Below are positions 9,102 to 17,600 of a stretch of 64,000 bases of DNA, piece by piece; within the stretch, counting starts at the first letter, position 1; each line of letters begins with the position of its first letter. The stretch comes from Sphingomonas sp. YR710 (GTDB lineage: Bacteria > Pseudomonadota > Alphaproteobacteria > Sphingomonadales > Sphingomonadaceae). The stretch covers positions 33,963-97,962 of the forward strand of contig NZ_FMZJ01000016.1 of assembly GCF_900101455.1 (NCBI RefSeq). The letters are read 5' to 3'. Position numbers and translations under genes: made by a program. Below the pieces are notes generated by a model. That model saw only the letters and a program-made list of their open reading frames with translations, was not told the origin of the DNA and did not search any database.

Positions 9102-10087
9102 CCCATCTCGATCAGCCCACCGCTTCGCGCTTCGCCCGGCTTACGCTCGGCCATCTGACCCGCGAATATCCGAACAAGCTCGATCATGTGATCGAGGGCG
9201 CGCACGATATTGCCGCCCCGTCCGAGCTCCACCCGATCTTCTACGGCAGCTTCGACTGGCACAGTTGCGTCCATGGCTGGTGGCAGGTGATGCGGCTGCT
9301 GCGGCTTTATCCTGACATGACCGAGGCGGATGAGATTCGGGCGCTCGCCGATACGATGCTGGTGCCGGAGAAGGTAGCCGGCGAACTGGCCTATCTCCAG
9401 CGGCCAGCGTCGGCGGGCTTCGAGCGGCCTTATGGCTGGGCGTGGCTGCTCGCGCTCCATGCCGAGCTGGAGCACCATGGCGCACCATGGGCCAAGGCTT
9501 TGCAGCCGCTGGCGGAGGCCTTTGCCGCGCGTTTCACGGCTTTTCTGCCGAAGCTCACTTACCCGCTGCGGGTCGGCACGCATTTCAACATCGCCTTCGC
9601 GCTGGTGTTGGGGCTCGAATGGGCCGGGGATCACGATCCTGGGCTGGCGGCGATGATGCGCGCGCGAGCACACGCATGGTTCGCGGCGGATCGCGACTGT
9701 CCGGCATGGGAACCCGGCGGCGATGAGTTCCTGTCGTCTGCGCTCACCGAAGCGCTTCTGATGAGCCGCGTGCTGCCCGCGGGGGAATTCGCCGACTGGT
9801 TCGCCGGCTTCTTTCCGCATCTTGCCGATCGACGGCCGGCGACGTTGTTCGCGCCGGCGATCGTTTCCGATCGCAACGACGGCAAGATTGCCCATCTCGA
9901 CGGGCTGAACCTCAGCCGGGCATGGTGCTGGCGATCGATCGCGCGGGCGCTGGGCCCGCACCCGCTGGTATCGATCATGGCGGCTGCAGCCGAGGATCAT
10001 CTCGCCGCGAGCCTGCCGTATCTGGCCGAAACCTATATGGGCGAGCATTGGCTGGGGACCTTCGCCTTGCTCGCGCTGGAGGCATAA
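9098..10087 (+). CDS. DUF2891 family protein
   Basis: 329-residue soluble protein without signal peptide. It contains clustered His, Trp and Asp residues (FDWHSCVHGWWQ near residue 50, GTHFNIAFAL near 160) resembling an alpha/alpha-barrel such as those of glycosidases and epimerases, though catalytic function is unknown to me. The start overlaps the DUF979 stop by four bases, so it belongs to the same transcript. Its position suggests that it processes the transported compound or a conjugate of it, but nothing in the sequence fixes the reaction. Confidence 0.85.
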   Translation: MTHLDQPTASRFARLTLGHLTREYPNKLDHVIEGAHDIAAPSELHPIFYGSFDWHSCVHGWWQVMRLLRLYPDMTEADEIRALADTMLVPEKVAGELAYLQRPASAGFERPYGWAWLLALHAELEHHGAPWAKALQPLAEAFAARFTAFLPKLTYPLRVGTHFNIAFALVLGLEWAGDHDPGLAAMMRARAHAWFAADRDCPAWEPGGDEFLSSALTEALLMSRVLPAGEFADWFAGFFPHLADRRPATLFAPAIVSDRNDGKIAHLDGLNLSRAWCWRSIARALGPHPLVSIMAAAAEDHLAASLPYLAETYMGEHWLGTFALLALEA

Positions 10088-10134
10088 GTCGCACCGTCGT
10101 TGCCGTTTCGTGCCGGGCAGGGCATAGGCGGCAC

Positions 10135-10839
10135 ATGCTCAATGACAATATCCTGTTCATCGATGGCGAAGCGATCGTCGTCGACAAGCCTGCCGGCCTT
10201 CCCGTCGATCCTCCGCGCGACGGATCGATGAGCGTCGCCAACCAGCTCCAGTCGCTCGCCTTCGGGTTCAAGCGCTGGCCGCATCCGGTCCACCGGCTCG
10301 ATCGCGACACATCGGGCTGCCTGCTGCTCGCGCGCCATCCGAAGGCGCATGGCCGCTTCACCCAGGCGTTCGAGGCGGGATCGGTCGGCAAGATCTATCT
10401 CGCGGTGCTCGATGGCGTGCCCGATGCGGAAAGCGGGCTGGTCGACATGGCTTTGTCCAAGACGTCGACCCGCGAGACCGGCTGGCGCATGGTCGCCGAT
10501 CCGAAGGGCAAGGCGGCGCGCAGCGCCTGGCGGGTGCTGCAGACGGTCGACGGCCGCGCGCTGGTAGAGTTCCGGCCCGAAACCGGCCGCACGCACCAGA
10601 TCCGCGTCCATGCCGCGAGCGGCATCGGGGTGCCGATCATTGGTGATCCGGTCTATGGCAAGGGCGACCGGCCGATGCTGCTCCACGCGGCCTCGCTGAC
10701 GGTGCCGCGCGACAACAAGCCGCCGATCGAGGCGCGCGCGCCATTGCCGCCGACGTTCGCGGCATTGGGTTTTGCCGATCCGACCGTGCCGTTGCCGGTC
10801 GCTGCGATCAATCCCGGACCTTCCCCCGCAGGTTCTTGA
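10135..10839 (+). CDS. RluA-family pseudouridine synthase
   Basis: 234-residue enzyme that isomerises specific uridines in rRNA or tRNA to pseudouridine. The catalytic motif HRLDRDTSG (Asp in the middle) lies near residue 52, and the RTHQIRVH motif near residue 150. There is no N-terminal S4 domain, so it is the short RluA/TruC-like type. The ATG at 10135 was chosen because it begins just before the family's DKPAG segment; an open frame extends upstream into the DUF2891 gene. Its last 32 bp overlap the convergent arfB gene. The target nucleotide cannot be deduced. Confidence 0.9.
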   Translation: MLNDNILFIDGEAIVVDKPAGLPVDPPRDGSMSVANQLQSLAFGFKRWPHPVHRLDRDTSGCLLLARHPKAHGRFTQAFEAGSVGKIYLAVLDGVPDAESGLVDMALSKTSTRETGWRMVADPKGKAARSAWRVLQTVDGRALVEFRPETGRTHQIRVHAASGIGVPIIGDPVYGKGDRPMLLHAASLTVPRDNKPPIEARAPLPPTFAALGFADPTVPLPVAAINPGPSPAGS

Positions 10840-11230
10840 CGGTCGATCTTTTCGCCTTGCCATCCATCCGCTTCGCCTTGGCGGTTTTGGATGGCCGGGT
10901 CGGTTTCCGCTTCTTCGGAACGATCGTCGCTTCCTTGATCATCGCGATCAGCCGCTCGCGAACCTCCGTCCGGTTCATCAATTGCGATCGTGCGCCCTCC
11001 GACCGCAATACCAGCACGCCGTCGTTGGTGAGCCGCGATCCCGCCAGATCGCTGAGCCGATGCTTGACCATGTCGGGCAGGTTGGGCGAGGCCCACACGT
11101 TGAACCGCAGCAACACGGCCGAATCGGTGGTGTTGACATGTTGCCCGCCGGGGCCGCTGGCGCGCGTGAAGCTTTCCTCAATCTCGTCGGAATCGATCGA
11201 GATGGATCGGGTAACGGGGATCAATACCAT
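10808..11230 (-). CDS. arfB: Peptidyl-tRNA hydrolase ArfB (ribosome rescue)
   Basis: 140-residue release-factor-like protein that hydrolyses peptidyl-tRNA on stalled ribosomes. The catalytic GGQ lies in SGPGGQHVN near residue 28, and the C-terminal 40 residues are strongly basic (KKRKPTRPSKTAKAKR), the tail that enters the empty mRNA channel. Length matches ArfB/YaeJ. It is convergent with the pseudouridine synthase gene and overlaps its 3' end by 32 bp. ICT1/YaeJ naming is equivalent. Confidence 0.95.
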   Translation of the reverse strand: MVLIPVTRSISIDSDEIEESFTRASGPGGQHVNTTDSAVLLRFNVWASPNLPDMVKHRLSDLAGSRLTNDGVLVLRSEGARSQLMNRTEVRERLIAMIKEATIVPKKRKPTRPSKTAKAKRMDGKAKRSTVKNLRGKVRD

Positions 11231-11301
11231 GAAGCATGCCTACAACCCCGGCGCATGATCGGGTAGATGGGTTTGAGAAGCCGGGCGACCGATACGGAGC
11301 G

Positions 11302-11793
11302 ATGATGTACGATTTTGCGAAGACTGATCCGAACGACAAGGCGGCGCTTTACACCGATCTGCTCTCCGCCCTCGGCGCGATCACGGCAGAGGAGCCCGAT
11401 CCGATCGCCAACATGGCCAATGCCGCGGCCCTGATCTGGGATTTCCTGCCCGATCTCAACTGGGCGGGATTTTACCGCGTGATCGATGGCGAACTGGTGC
11501 TCGGGCCGTTTCAGGGCAAGGCCGCCTGCATCCGGATCGCGCGCGGGCAGGGCGTCTGCGGTACGGCGATGGCGACGCGCGAGATCCAGTGCATCGACGA
11601 TGTCCACGCCTTTCCCGGCCATATCGCCTGCGATGCGCGGTCGATGTCCGAACTGGTCGTGCCGATCGAGCATGAAGGGCGGCTGATCGGCGTGCTTGAT
11701 CTCGACAGCCCGACCCTCGCCCGTTTCGATGCGCAGGATGTCGAGGGCTGCGCCGAGCTGATGGCGGTGCTCGGGCCGAGGGTCGCGGGCTGA
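11302..11793 (+). CDS. msrC: Free methionine-(R)-sulfoxide reductase (GAF domain)
   Basis: 163-residue single GAF-domain protein that reduces free Met-R-sulfoxide. Three cysteines occupy the family positions: KAACIRI, GVCGTAM and HIACDAR. The DLNWAGFYR segment near residue 52 is also characteristic. The ATG at 11302 (with another at 11305) has a ggag sequence upstream; the longer open frame from 11236 lacks a better ribosome site. It is convergent with the cupin gene, whose 3' end is only 3 bp away. Confidence 0.9.
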   Translation: MMYDFAKTDPNDKAALYTDLLSALGAITAEEPDPIANMANAAALIWDFLPDLNWAGFYRVIDGELVLGPFQGKAACIRIARGQGVCGTAMATREIQCIDDVHAFPGHIACDARSMSELVVPIEHEGRLIGVLDLDSPTLARFDAQDVEGCAELMAVLGPRVAG

Positions 11794-11796
11794 CAA

Positions 11797-12195
11797 TCAG
11801 GCTTTTCCGGCAAGGCTCTCCAGCAGCAGCGCATCGACGATCGATACCACGGCACCAGCATCGTCGATGAAGGCGACGGGGCCGTAATTGGTGAAGAACA
11901 ATTCGGTATAGACCGGAAAGCAGGTTCGCTCATGGACAGCGCCCAGCGGCTCATAGCCATAGGTGCCCTCGATCGCGCTGCCCATCCGATAGTCCATCTG
12001 GCCCTTCACGACAAAATATTCGCCTGCGGCATAATGGCGATGGCTGGCGAGGAAACTGCCGGGCTGGCAGCGCAGCAGAACCGTCCAGCGTCCGGTTTCG
12101 CGGCTGGAAAAGAGCAGGCGGAAATCGATGCCGGCGGCAAGGGGCGTCCAGGGCAGTTCGCCGGGCGGCGTGAGGCGTTCGTCTGTCAGGCTCAT
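11797..12195 (-). CDS. Cupin-domain protein, dihydroxyacetophenone-dioxygenase-like
   Basis: 132-residue single-domain cupin. The metal-binding pattern shows as SHRHYAAGEYFVVKG (two His and a Glu) around residues 53-66, followed by a C-terminal His in GAVHERT. The fold and the closing FFTNYGPVAFID segment resemble the 2,4'-dihydroxyacetophenone dioxygenase-like family. The ATG at 12195 has a good upstream gggagag; an upstream extension to 12321 would overlap the divergent transporter. Substrate unknown. Confidence 0.78.
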   Translation of the reverse strand: MSLTDERLTPPGELPWTPLAAGIDFRLLFSSRETGRWTVLLRCQPGSFLASHRHYAAGEYFVVKGQMDYRMGSAIEGTYGYEPLGAVHERTCFPVYTELFFTNYGPVAFIDDAGAVVSIVDALLLESLAGKA

Positions 12196-12304
12196 GGCTT
12201 TGCTCTCCCGGCTAGGAAAGTGCCAGTGGGACGAGGGGACGGCAAGCCGTGCAATTGCAAACCGCCACTTGCCAAGCCGTGCCGCTGCGGCCCTAAGTGC
12301 GCGG

Positions 12305-13921
12305 ATGCGCAGTGATCTCATTGCCGGGCTATCCGTCGCCGGGCTGATGCTTCCCGAGGCGGTCGCTTATGCGCAGATCGCCGGCCTTCCGCCGCAGAGC
12401 GCGATCTTTGCGGGCATAGCCGGATGCCTGGGTTATGCCCTTGTCGGGCACAGCCGCTTTGCGATCCTGTCGCCGACATCGTCATCGGCGACGATCCTGG
12501 CGGCTACGCTGGCATCGATGCCCGGTACGATCGCAACCCGGGCGGTCTTTGCCACGGCTCTGGTCGGTATGATCGGCATGCTGTTTCTGCTCGCGGCCGT
12601 ACTGCGGCTCGGGGCGTTTACAGGCTTCATTTCCCGGCCGGTTCTGCGCGGCTTCGCCTTCGGCCTGGCGATCACCATCATCATCCGCCAGCTTCCGATC
12701 CTGGTGGGGACGCCCGTGCATGAACCGAATATCTTCCGGCTCGGCGCGGCCCTTGTCGCTTCAGCTCCGCACTGGAGGCCTGCGAGCGTCGGCATCGGCT
12801 GCCTTGCGCTCGCCATCCTCCTGCTCATCAGGCGTTATCCCGTCGTGCCGGGGGCCTTCCTGGTCCTGGCTGCCGGTGTCATGGCCTCGTGGTTCTTCGA
12901 TTTGCCTCAACAGGGCGTGGCGACCGTCGGGGCAATCGATACCGCCTTGCCCTGGCCGCGATGGCCACTCCTGGATCGCGCGCAATTTACGCTGCTGCTG
13001 CAATTCACCCTGCCGCTTGGCATGATCTTGTTCGCCGAGTCCTGGGGAACGATCCGGGCGCTGGCGCTGCGGCATGGCGACCGTGTCGATGCGACGCGTG
13101 AGCTGGGCGCTTTGGGCATCGCCAATCTCGCCAGCGCGCTCGTGCAGGGCATGCCGGTCGGTGCGGGCTTTTCGGCCGGCGCGGCGAGCGAGGCGGCCGG
13201 CGCCGCAACCCGCGCGACCGGGGTGATGGCGGCTGTGGGACTGGCGATGCTGATCGCCTTCGGGACGCCGCTGATCGCGTGGTTGCCACAGCCTGTGCTG
13301 GCCGCGGTGGTAATCGCGGCGCTCGCCCATGCGCTCGATCCGGCACCGCTCGTGCGGCTTTGGCGGTTGGGGCGCGATCATTATATCGCGCTGGCCGCCA
13401 CGATCGGCGTCTTGGTGCTGGGCGTACTGAACGGCATGCTCGTGGCCATCGCGCTGTCGCTGGCCGCGCTGATCCATCGGCTGGCGACGCCGCGCGTGGT
13501 GCGGCTCGGGCGGCTCGGAGACAGCCACGACTATGTCGATGTCGCGCGGCATGTCGATGCGGTCGCGCCGTCCGATCTCGCGATCTGGCGCCCGACGGAG
13601 CCGCTCTTCTTCGCCAACGCCGAACGCATGCTGGCCTTTGTCGCAAAGAATGCGATCGGCGACCCGGCCTCGCGCCGCCTCATCATCAGTCTCGAGGAAA
13701 GCTTCGATCTGGACAGTACCGCGCTTGACGCATTGATCGAGTTCGATGGCCTGATGCGGGCCAATCATATATCCGTGCAGCTTGCGCGCGTGCATGACAA
13801 GGTTCGCGACCTTTTGCTGGCGGTGAAGGAGACCGATCTTCCGTCACGCAGCAGCTATAGCGTCGATGACGCCGTTACGGCGTTGCGCCAACGGCCCTCA
13901 CATGCGGAGAAGATTTCGTGA
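12305..13921 (+). CDS. SulP-family anion transporter with C-terminal STAS domain
   Basis: About 538-residue membrane protein for sulfate, bicarbonate or other inorganic anions. The N-terminal SulP signature (DLIAGLSVAGLMLPEAVAYAQ) directly follows the chosen start. Ten or more hydrophobic segments span residues 1-395, and a STAS domain with conserved-looking SLEESFDLDSTALDAL follows around residues 400-520. The start is uncertain: ATG 12305, or a TTG at 12269, or further upstream before the cupin gene. The stop overlaps the next gene by GTGA. Ion specificity cannot be told. Confidence 0.88.
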   Translation: MRSDLIAGLSVAGLMLPEAVAYAQIAGLPPQSAIFAGIAGCLGYALVGHSRFAILSPTSSSATILAATLASMPGTIATRAVFATALVGMIGMLFLLAAVLRLGAFTGFISRPVLRGFAFGLAITIIIRQLPILVGTPVHEPNIFRLGAALVASAPHWRPASVGIGCLALAILLLIRRYPVVPGAFLVLAAGVMASWFFDLPQQGVATVGAIDTALPWPRWPLLDRAQFTLLLQFTLPLGMILFAESWGTIRALALRHGDRVDATRELGALGIANLASALVQGMPVGAGFSAGAASEAAGAATRATGVMAAVGLAMLIAFGTPLIAWLPQPVLAAVVIAALAHALDPAPLVRLWRLGRDHYIALAATIGVLVLGVLNGMLVAIALSLAALIHRLATPRVVRLGRLGDSHDYVDVARHVDAVAPSDLAIWRPTEPLFFANAERMLAFVAKNAIGDPASRRLIISLEESFDLDSTALDALIEFDGLMRANHISVQLARVHDKVRDLLLAVKETDLPSRSSYSVDDAVTALRQRPSHAEKIS

Positions 13922-14535
13922 GACATGATTTCGAGCCGTTGCTGCATCCGATCGAAATCTCGGCGCTGCGGCCGACGCAGATGACGGTCGGCCTGCGCGA
14001 AGTGGATCGCAAGCGAACCGAATGGCGAAAGCATGCGGAACGGGACGGGCCGGATTTCCTCGGGCGACATATGATACCGGCGGTCATCGGCCCCAGGGGG
14101 ACCTATTTTCTCGTCGATCACCATCACCTTGTCCGCGCCTTGCATGATGAGGGGGTGACGCACGTTCTGGTCAGCGTCATCGCCGATCTGGGGGTGCTCA
14201 AGCGATCGGCCTTCTGGACGTTCATGGACAATCGCAACTGGCTGCATCCGTTCGACGTCGATGGAAAGCGCCAGGCGCATGGGCGAATACCGAAGGCGAT
14301 CGGCAAGCTCGAGGATGATCCCTACCGTTCGCTGGCCGGCGAGCTTCGTCGGGCCGGAGGCTTTGCGAAGGCCGACATGCCCTATTCCGAGTTTCTCTGG
14401 GCGGACTTCCTGCGGAGGAGGGTGGATCTCCACATCGTGGTCAAGGATTTCGAAGCGGCGGTGGCAGAAGCGCTCGACTATGCGCATCATCCTGATGCGC
14501 GCTATTTGCCGGGTTGGTGCGGCGCTGTCGAATGA
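13918..14535 (+). CDS. ParB-like (ParBc_2 type) protein
   Basis: 205-residue protein resembling the ParBc_2 group of ParB/Srx-like proteins. Visible features: an N-terminal segment SALRPTQMTVGLREV resembling the ParB box, GTYFLVDHHHLVRAL near residue 62 (a His-rich stretch where the ParB/Srx nucleotide-binding motif falls), and a C-terminal YLPGWCG. The GTG start lies inside the SulP stop (GTGA), so translation is coupled. No helix-turn-helix is seen, so chromosome partitioning is unlikely. A role in sensing or modifying something linked to anion transport is speculation. Confidence 0.72.
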   Translation: MRHDFEPLLHPIEISALRPTQMTVGLREVDRKRTEWRKHAERDGPDFLGRHMIPAVIGPRGTYFLVDHHHLVRALHDEGVTHVLVSVIADLGVLKRSAFWTFMDNRNWLHPFDVDGKRQAHGRIPKAIGKLEDDPYRSLAGELRRAGGFAKADMPYSEFLWADFLRRRVDLHIVVKDFEAAVAEALDYAHHPDARYLPGWCGAVE

Positions 14536-14596
14536 TCGCCCGGCGATTTTTTGTCCGTTCAGTTCGCAGCAATCTTCGGGCGCCCAATTTCCCGCG

Positions 14597-14857
14597 ATGC
14601 GTTGTCTGGCCTTGTCCCTGCTCCTGATCACGGCTTCCGCCGCTCATGCGGAAGATGCCGAGCATCGCGCCGACCGGTTGCGGACGATCCAGCTCAACGA
14701 ACGTGCCAAGGCCGCGAGCGATCGCCGCGATCGCAATCTCGGGCACCCGACCGATGGCTATCGCGCCGCCCGCGCGCGCTACGAACGCGAGATGGATGAC
14801 TGGCGACGGCAGGTCGCGGCCTGTCGCGAGGGCGATTATCGGGCCTGCGATCGCTAG
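14597..14857 (+). CDS. Small secreted protein of unknown function
   Basis: 86 residues: a clear signal peptide (MRCLALSLLLITASAAHA) followed by a charged, Arg/Asp/Glu-rich helix with two cysteines near the C-terminus (VAACREGDYRACDR). It looks like a small periplasmic protein. I do not recognise a family. It lies 61 bp after the ParB-like gene and 57 bp before the next small gene. Confidence 0.6.
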   Translation: MRCLALSLLLITASAAHAEDAEHRADRLRTIQLNERAKAASDRRDRNLGHPTDGYRAARARYEREMDDWRRQVAACREGDYRACDR

Positions 14858-14914
14858 CGGCGGCGGAACGAAGCCGCTGGCGGTCGGTTTGGCCTTCGCA
14901 GAGCGGAGGACGTC

Positions 14915-15133
14915 ATGGTCGATAATATGTTGGGAATGCTGATCGGTGCCGGGATCGACCGCGAGGATGGCGATTCGGGCATCAAAGGCGCGATCGTCGG
15001 ATCGATCGCGCAGAGCAGCTTGCGGGTAGTCGCGCCGCTGGCCGTCACCTTCGCGATCGGCTGGGGCGTCCAGTTCCTCGTGCGACGGGCCGTGCGCGCA
15101 ATTTCGGGTGACCGCGACGTCGCGGCACCGTGA
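14915..15133 (+). CDS. Small single-pass membrane protein of unknown function
   Basis: 72 residues with a glycine-rich N-terminus and one hydrophobic stretch (VVAPLAVTFAIGWGVQFLV) near residues 38-56, followed by basic residues, predicting the C-terminus in the cytoplasm. A ggagg ribosome site precedes the ATG. It lies 14 bp upstream of the corA start, so it is probably cotranscribed with it. No family recognised. Confidence 0.6.
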   Translation: MVDNMLGMLIGAGIDREDGDSGIKGAIVGSIAQSSLRVVAPLAVTFAIGWGVQFLVRRAVRAISGDRDVAAP

Positions 15134-15147
15134 CGCGGAGCTGACGG

Positions 15148-16104
15148 ATGCTGCGGGTCTTTCCGCGGGCTGATGGTGCCGTGGAGGCCGAGCCGACCGA
15201 CACCACTCGCTGGATCGATCTGGTCGCGCCGAGCCCGGAGGAGAGCGCGCTCGTCCACGAGCGCTACGGCATCGTCGTACCGACCGAAGCCGCGCTGCAG
15301 GAGATCGAGGCCACCAGCCGGCTGCGCGCCGATGGCGATACGCTCTACATGAGCGCGCCCTTCATCGAAGGCGTCACCACCGATCGCTGGCAGGTAGCGC
15401 CGACCGGCTTCATCCTGACGCCGGACATTTGCATCACGATCCGCTTTGTTGCGTTGCCCGCTTTCGATCAGGTCGCGGACGAACTGGCGGCAAAATCCGA
15501 TCTTGTCTCGGCCGAGGTGCTGGTGCGCCTGCTCGAGGAGGTGGTCGATCGCGCCGCCGATCATCTCGAACGCGCGGCGGAAGCGGTGTCGGACGCGTCG
15601 CACGCGATCTTCGTCGATCCCCCCAAACGACGGAGCCTCAGCCGCAATACGGCCTTGCTCCGCGATACGATGCGCAGCATCGGCCGCGCGAGCGACCGGG
15701 CGTCACGGGTGCGCTACATGTTTCTCAACATCGGCCGGATGGCGAGCTTCGTGATCGATCGCTGCGACCCCAAGCTCGACGAGCCGATCCGCGCCCGGCT
15801 GGAGGCCGTGCGTCACGACATCGCCTCGCTCGACGAGTTCGAGGCGAGCCTGTCGGGCCGGATCCAGCTGTTGCAGGATTCTGCGGCGGGCTTCATCAGC
15901 ATCGAGCAGAACGAAGTTGTGAAGGTGCTCACCGTCGTTTCCGTCGTCGGCGTGCCTCCGGTGCTGGTGGTGGGGATTTATGGCATGAATTTCAGGTTCA
16001 TGCCCGAACTGCAATGGCATTATGGCTACCCGCTCGCGCTCGTCCTGTGCGTGCTGTCGGCGGTGGTGCCGCTGCTGTGGTTCCGCTGGCGCGACTGGAT
16101 CTGA
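15148..16104 (+). CDS. corA: CorA-family magnesium/divalent-cation transporter
   Basis: 318-residue channel-type transporter. The large N-terminal cytoplasmic domain is followed by the signature YGMNF near residue 278 (the GMN selectivity loop), framed by two C-terminal membrane helices (VLTVVSVVGVPPVLVVGI and YPLALVLCVLSAVVPLLWF). The protein ends in a basic tail (RWRDWI). Mg2+ is the usual substrate, though Co2+, Ni2+ or Zn2+ efflux relatives share the fold. A hairpin sits between it and the convergent Hsp70 gene. Confidence 0.93.
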   Translation: MLRVFPRADGAVEAEPTDTTRWIDLVAPSPEESALVHERYGIVVPTEAALQEIEATSRLRADGDTLYMSAPFIEGVTTDRWQVAPTGFILTPDICITIRFVALPAFDQVADELAAKSDLVSAEVLVRLLEEVVDRAADHLERAAEAVSDASHAIFVDPPKRRSLSRNTALLRDTMRSIGRASDRASRVRYMFLNIGRMASFVIDRCDPKLDEPIRARLEAVRHDIASLDEFEASLSGRIQLLQDSAAGFISIEQNEVVKVLTVVSVVGVPPVLVVGIYGMNFRFMPELQWHYGYPLALVLCVLSAVVPLLWFRWRDWI

Positions 16105-16170
16105 TGGCGATGAAGCCTCTCCCCTTCAGGAAGGGCATTCACATATTCGGCCTGGTTCGCCGTTCCAAGA

Positions 16171-16197
16171 TCCTCCCCGAGCAATCTCGGGGAGGGG
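16171..16197. repeat. Partial REP-type hairpin between convergent genes
   Basis: tcctccccga-gcaatc-tcggggagggg is the inner hairpin of the REP family seen at 5412-5520 and 7325-7481. It lies just before the Hsp70 gene's stop, between corA and that gene, and probably acts as a bidirectional terminator. Confidence 0.7.
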
Positions 16198-16200
16198 CTT

Positions 16201-17502
16201 TCAGTCGCTCCATGCCTCGACATCATCCTCCAGCCCGATCAACGCCAGCCCCGTGGCGATCGAGGTCAGTTCGTCGCCGGCGGCAAGACGGTCTTCGCCG
16301 AAGCGGCGGGTGAATATCGCGCGAACCGCAGGGATCAGCGATGAGCCCCCCGTCAGGAACACGCGATCGATGTCGGCGATCCCGACTCCGGCACCGGCCA
16401 GCGCCTTGTCGACGGTCGCCTCGATCCGCGTGAGGTCCTCGGCGATCCAGCTTTCGAACTGCGCGCGGGTGACCGGGGTGGCGATCTCGAGCCCCGCCCC
16501 GGAGAACAGGAAGTCGGCCTGTTCCGCCGCCGATAGCGCTCGCTTGAGCGATCCGACCGCGTCGTAGAGCGGATAGCCCAGTTCATTCTCGATCACCGCG
16601 ATCATCCGGCCGATCGCCACAGGATCGAGCGCGCTGCGCTGGAGCCGACCGAGTTCGTCCATCGTGCGCCGGTTGCGCATCAGAGCGAGCCGCGACCAAT
16701 CGGCGAAGTCGGCGAAATAGCTGCGCGGGATTTCGAGGATCTTGTCGAACGATCGATAATCCCCACCCTTGCCGAGCATCGGCAGGATCAGCTGATCGAT
16801 GATCCGATAATCGAAACGATCGCCGGCGATGCCGATGCCGGCCGATCCCAGCGGCGTGCAGCGCCGCGCCGCGCCCGGGGCGGCGATCCGCACGATCGAA
16901 AAATCGCTGGTGCCGCCGCCGAAATCTGCCACCAGTATCGTCGCCGGCTTCGTCAGCCGCGAAGCGAAGCTGAATGCCGCGCCCAAAGGTTCATAGACAT
17001 AATGGATCTTCGGACCCAGCTTCGCGAACATCAGATCGTAGCGGGTCCGCGCGATCTGCGGATCGGGGCGGGCTCCGGCATATTCGACCGGACGGCCGAC
17101 AACGATGCGATCGGGCCGCGTATCGAGCCGGCCGCCGGCATGACCGGTCAATTTGTCGAGGAACATCCGGCCAAGATCTTCGAACCGGTAGCGCTTCTCG
17201 AACACTGATGCATGTTCGAAGCTGGCGCTGGCGGCGACCGACTTGAACGACTGGATGAAGCGGCTTTCCTGCGGATATTCGAGATATTCGGCGATCGCCC
17301 AGGGGCCGGCCTCGACCGCCAATCCGCCACGGACATCCTCATCATGCCAGAAGCACAGGGCCGATCGGAAGATGGCGCCGGTCGCCTGTTCGCCGGCAAA
17401 GGCGATCAGGTCGGCGGGTTGCCCGGCGCCGGCGGTGGCGACGACACTGTTGGTCGTGCCGAAATCGAGCCCGAGCGCCCGATCGGCACCTGCTGTGTTC
17501 AT
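16201..17502 (-). CDS. Hsp70-family chaperone-like ATPase (YegD type)
   Basis: 433-residue protein consisting of an Hsp70/actin-type nucleotide-binding domain without the usual peptide-binding lid. Phosphate and adenosine motifs: LGLDFGTTNSVV at the N-terminus, VADFGGGTSDFS near residue 190 and VFLTGGSSLIPAV near 390. Length and lack of an EEVD-like tail match YegD-like proteins, whose clients are unknown. The ATG at 17502 starts 11 residues before the first motif. It is transcribed alone, convergent with corA. Confidence 0.9.
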   Translation of the reverse strand: MNTAGADRALGLDFGTTNSVVATAGAGQPADLIAFAGEQATGAIFRSALCFWHDEDVRGGLAVEAGPWAIAEYLEYPQESRFIQSFKSVAASASFEHASVFEKRYRFEDLGRMFLDKLTGHAGGRLDTRPDRIVVGRPVEYAGARPDPQIARTRYDLMFAKLGPKIHYVYEPLGAAFSFASRLTKPATILVADFGGGTSDFSIVRIAAPGAARRCTPLGSAGIGIAGDRFDYRIIDQLILPMLGKGGDYRSFDKILEIPRSYFADFADWSRLALMRNRRTMDELGRLQRSALDPVAIGRMIAVIENELGYPLYDAVGSLKRALSAAEQADFLFSGAGLEIATPVTRAQFESWIAEDLTRIEATVDKALAGAGVGIADIDRVFLTGGSSLIPAVRAIFTRRFGEDRLAAGDELTSIATGLALIGLEDDVEAWSD

Positions 17503-17600
17503 GATGAAAATCCGCCATTAGCTGCCCGCGCAAGGGCCACGCCTATGCCGTGCCGGGCGGGCGGAGGCAATCGGCGCGTTTGCGGACGCGCGACGGCCGC

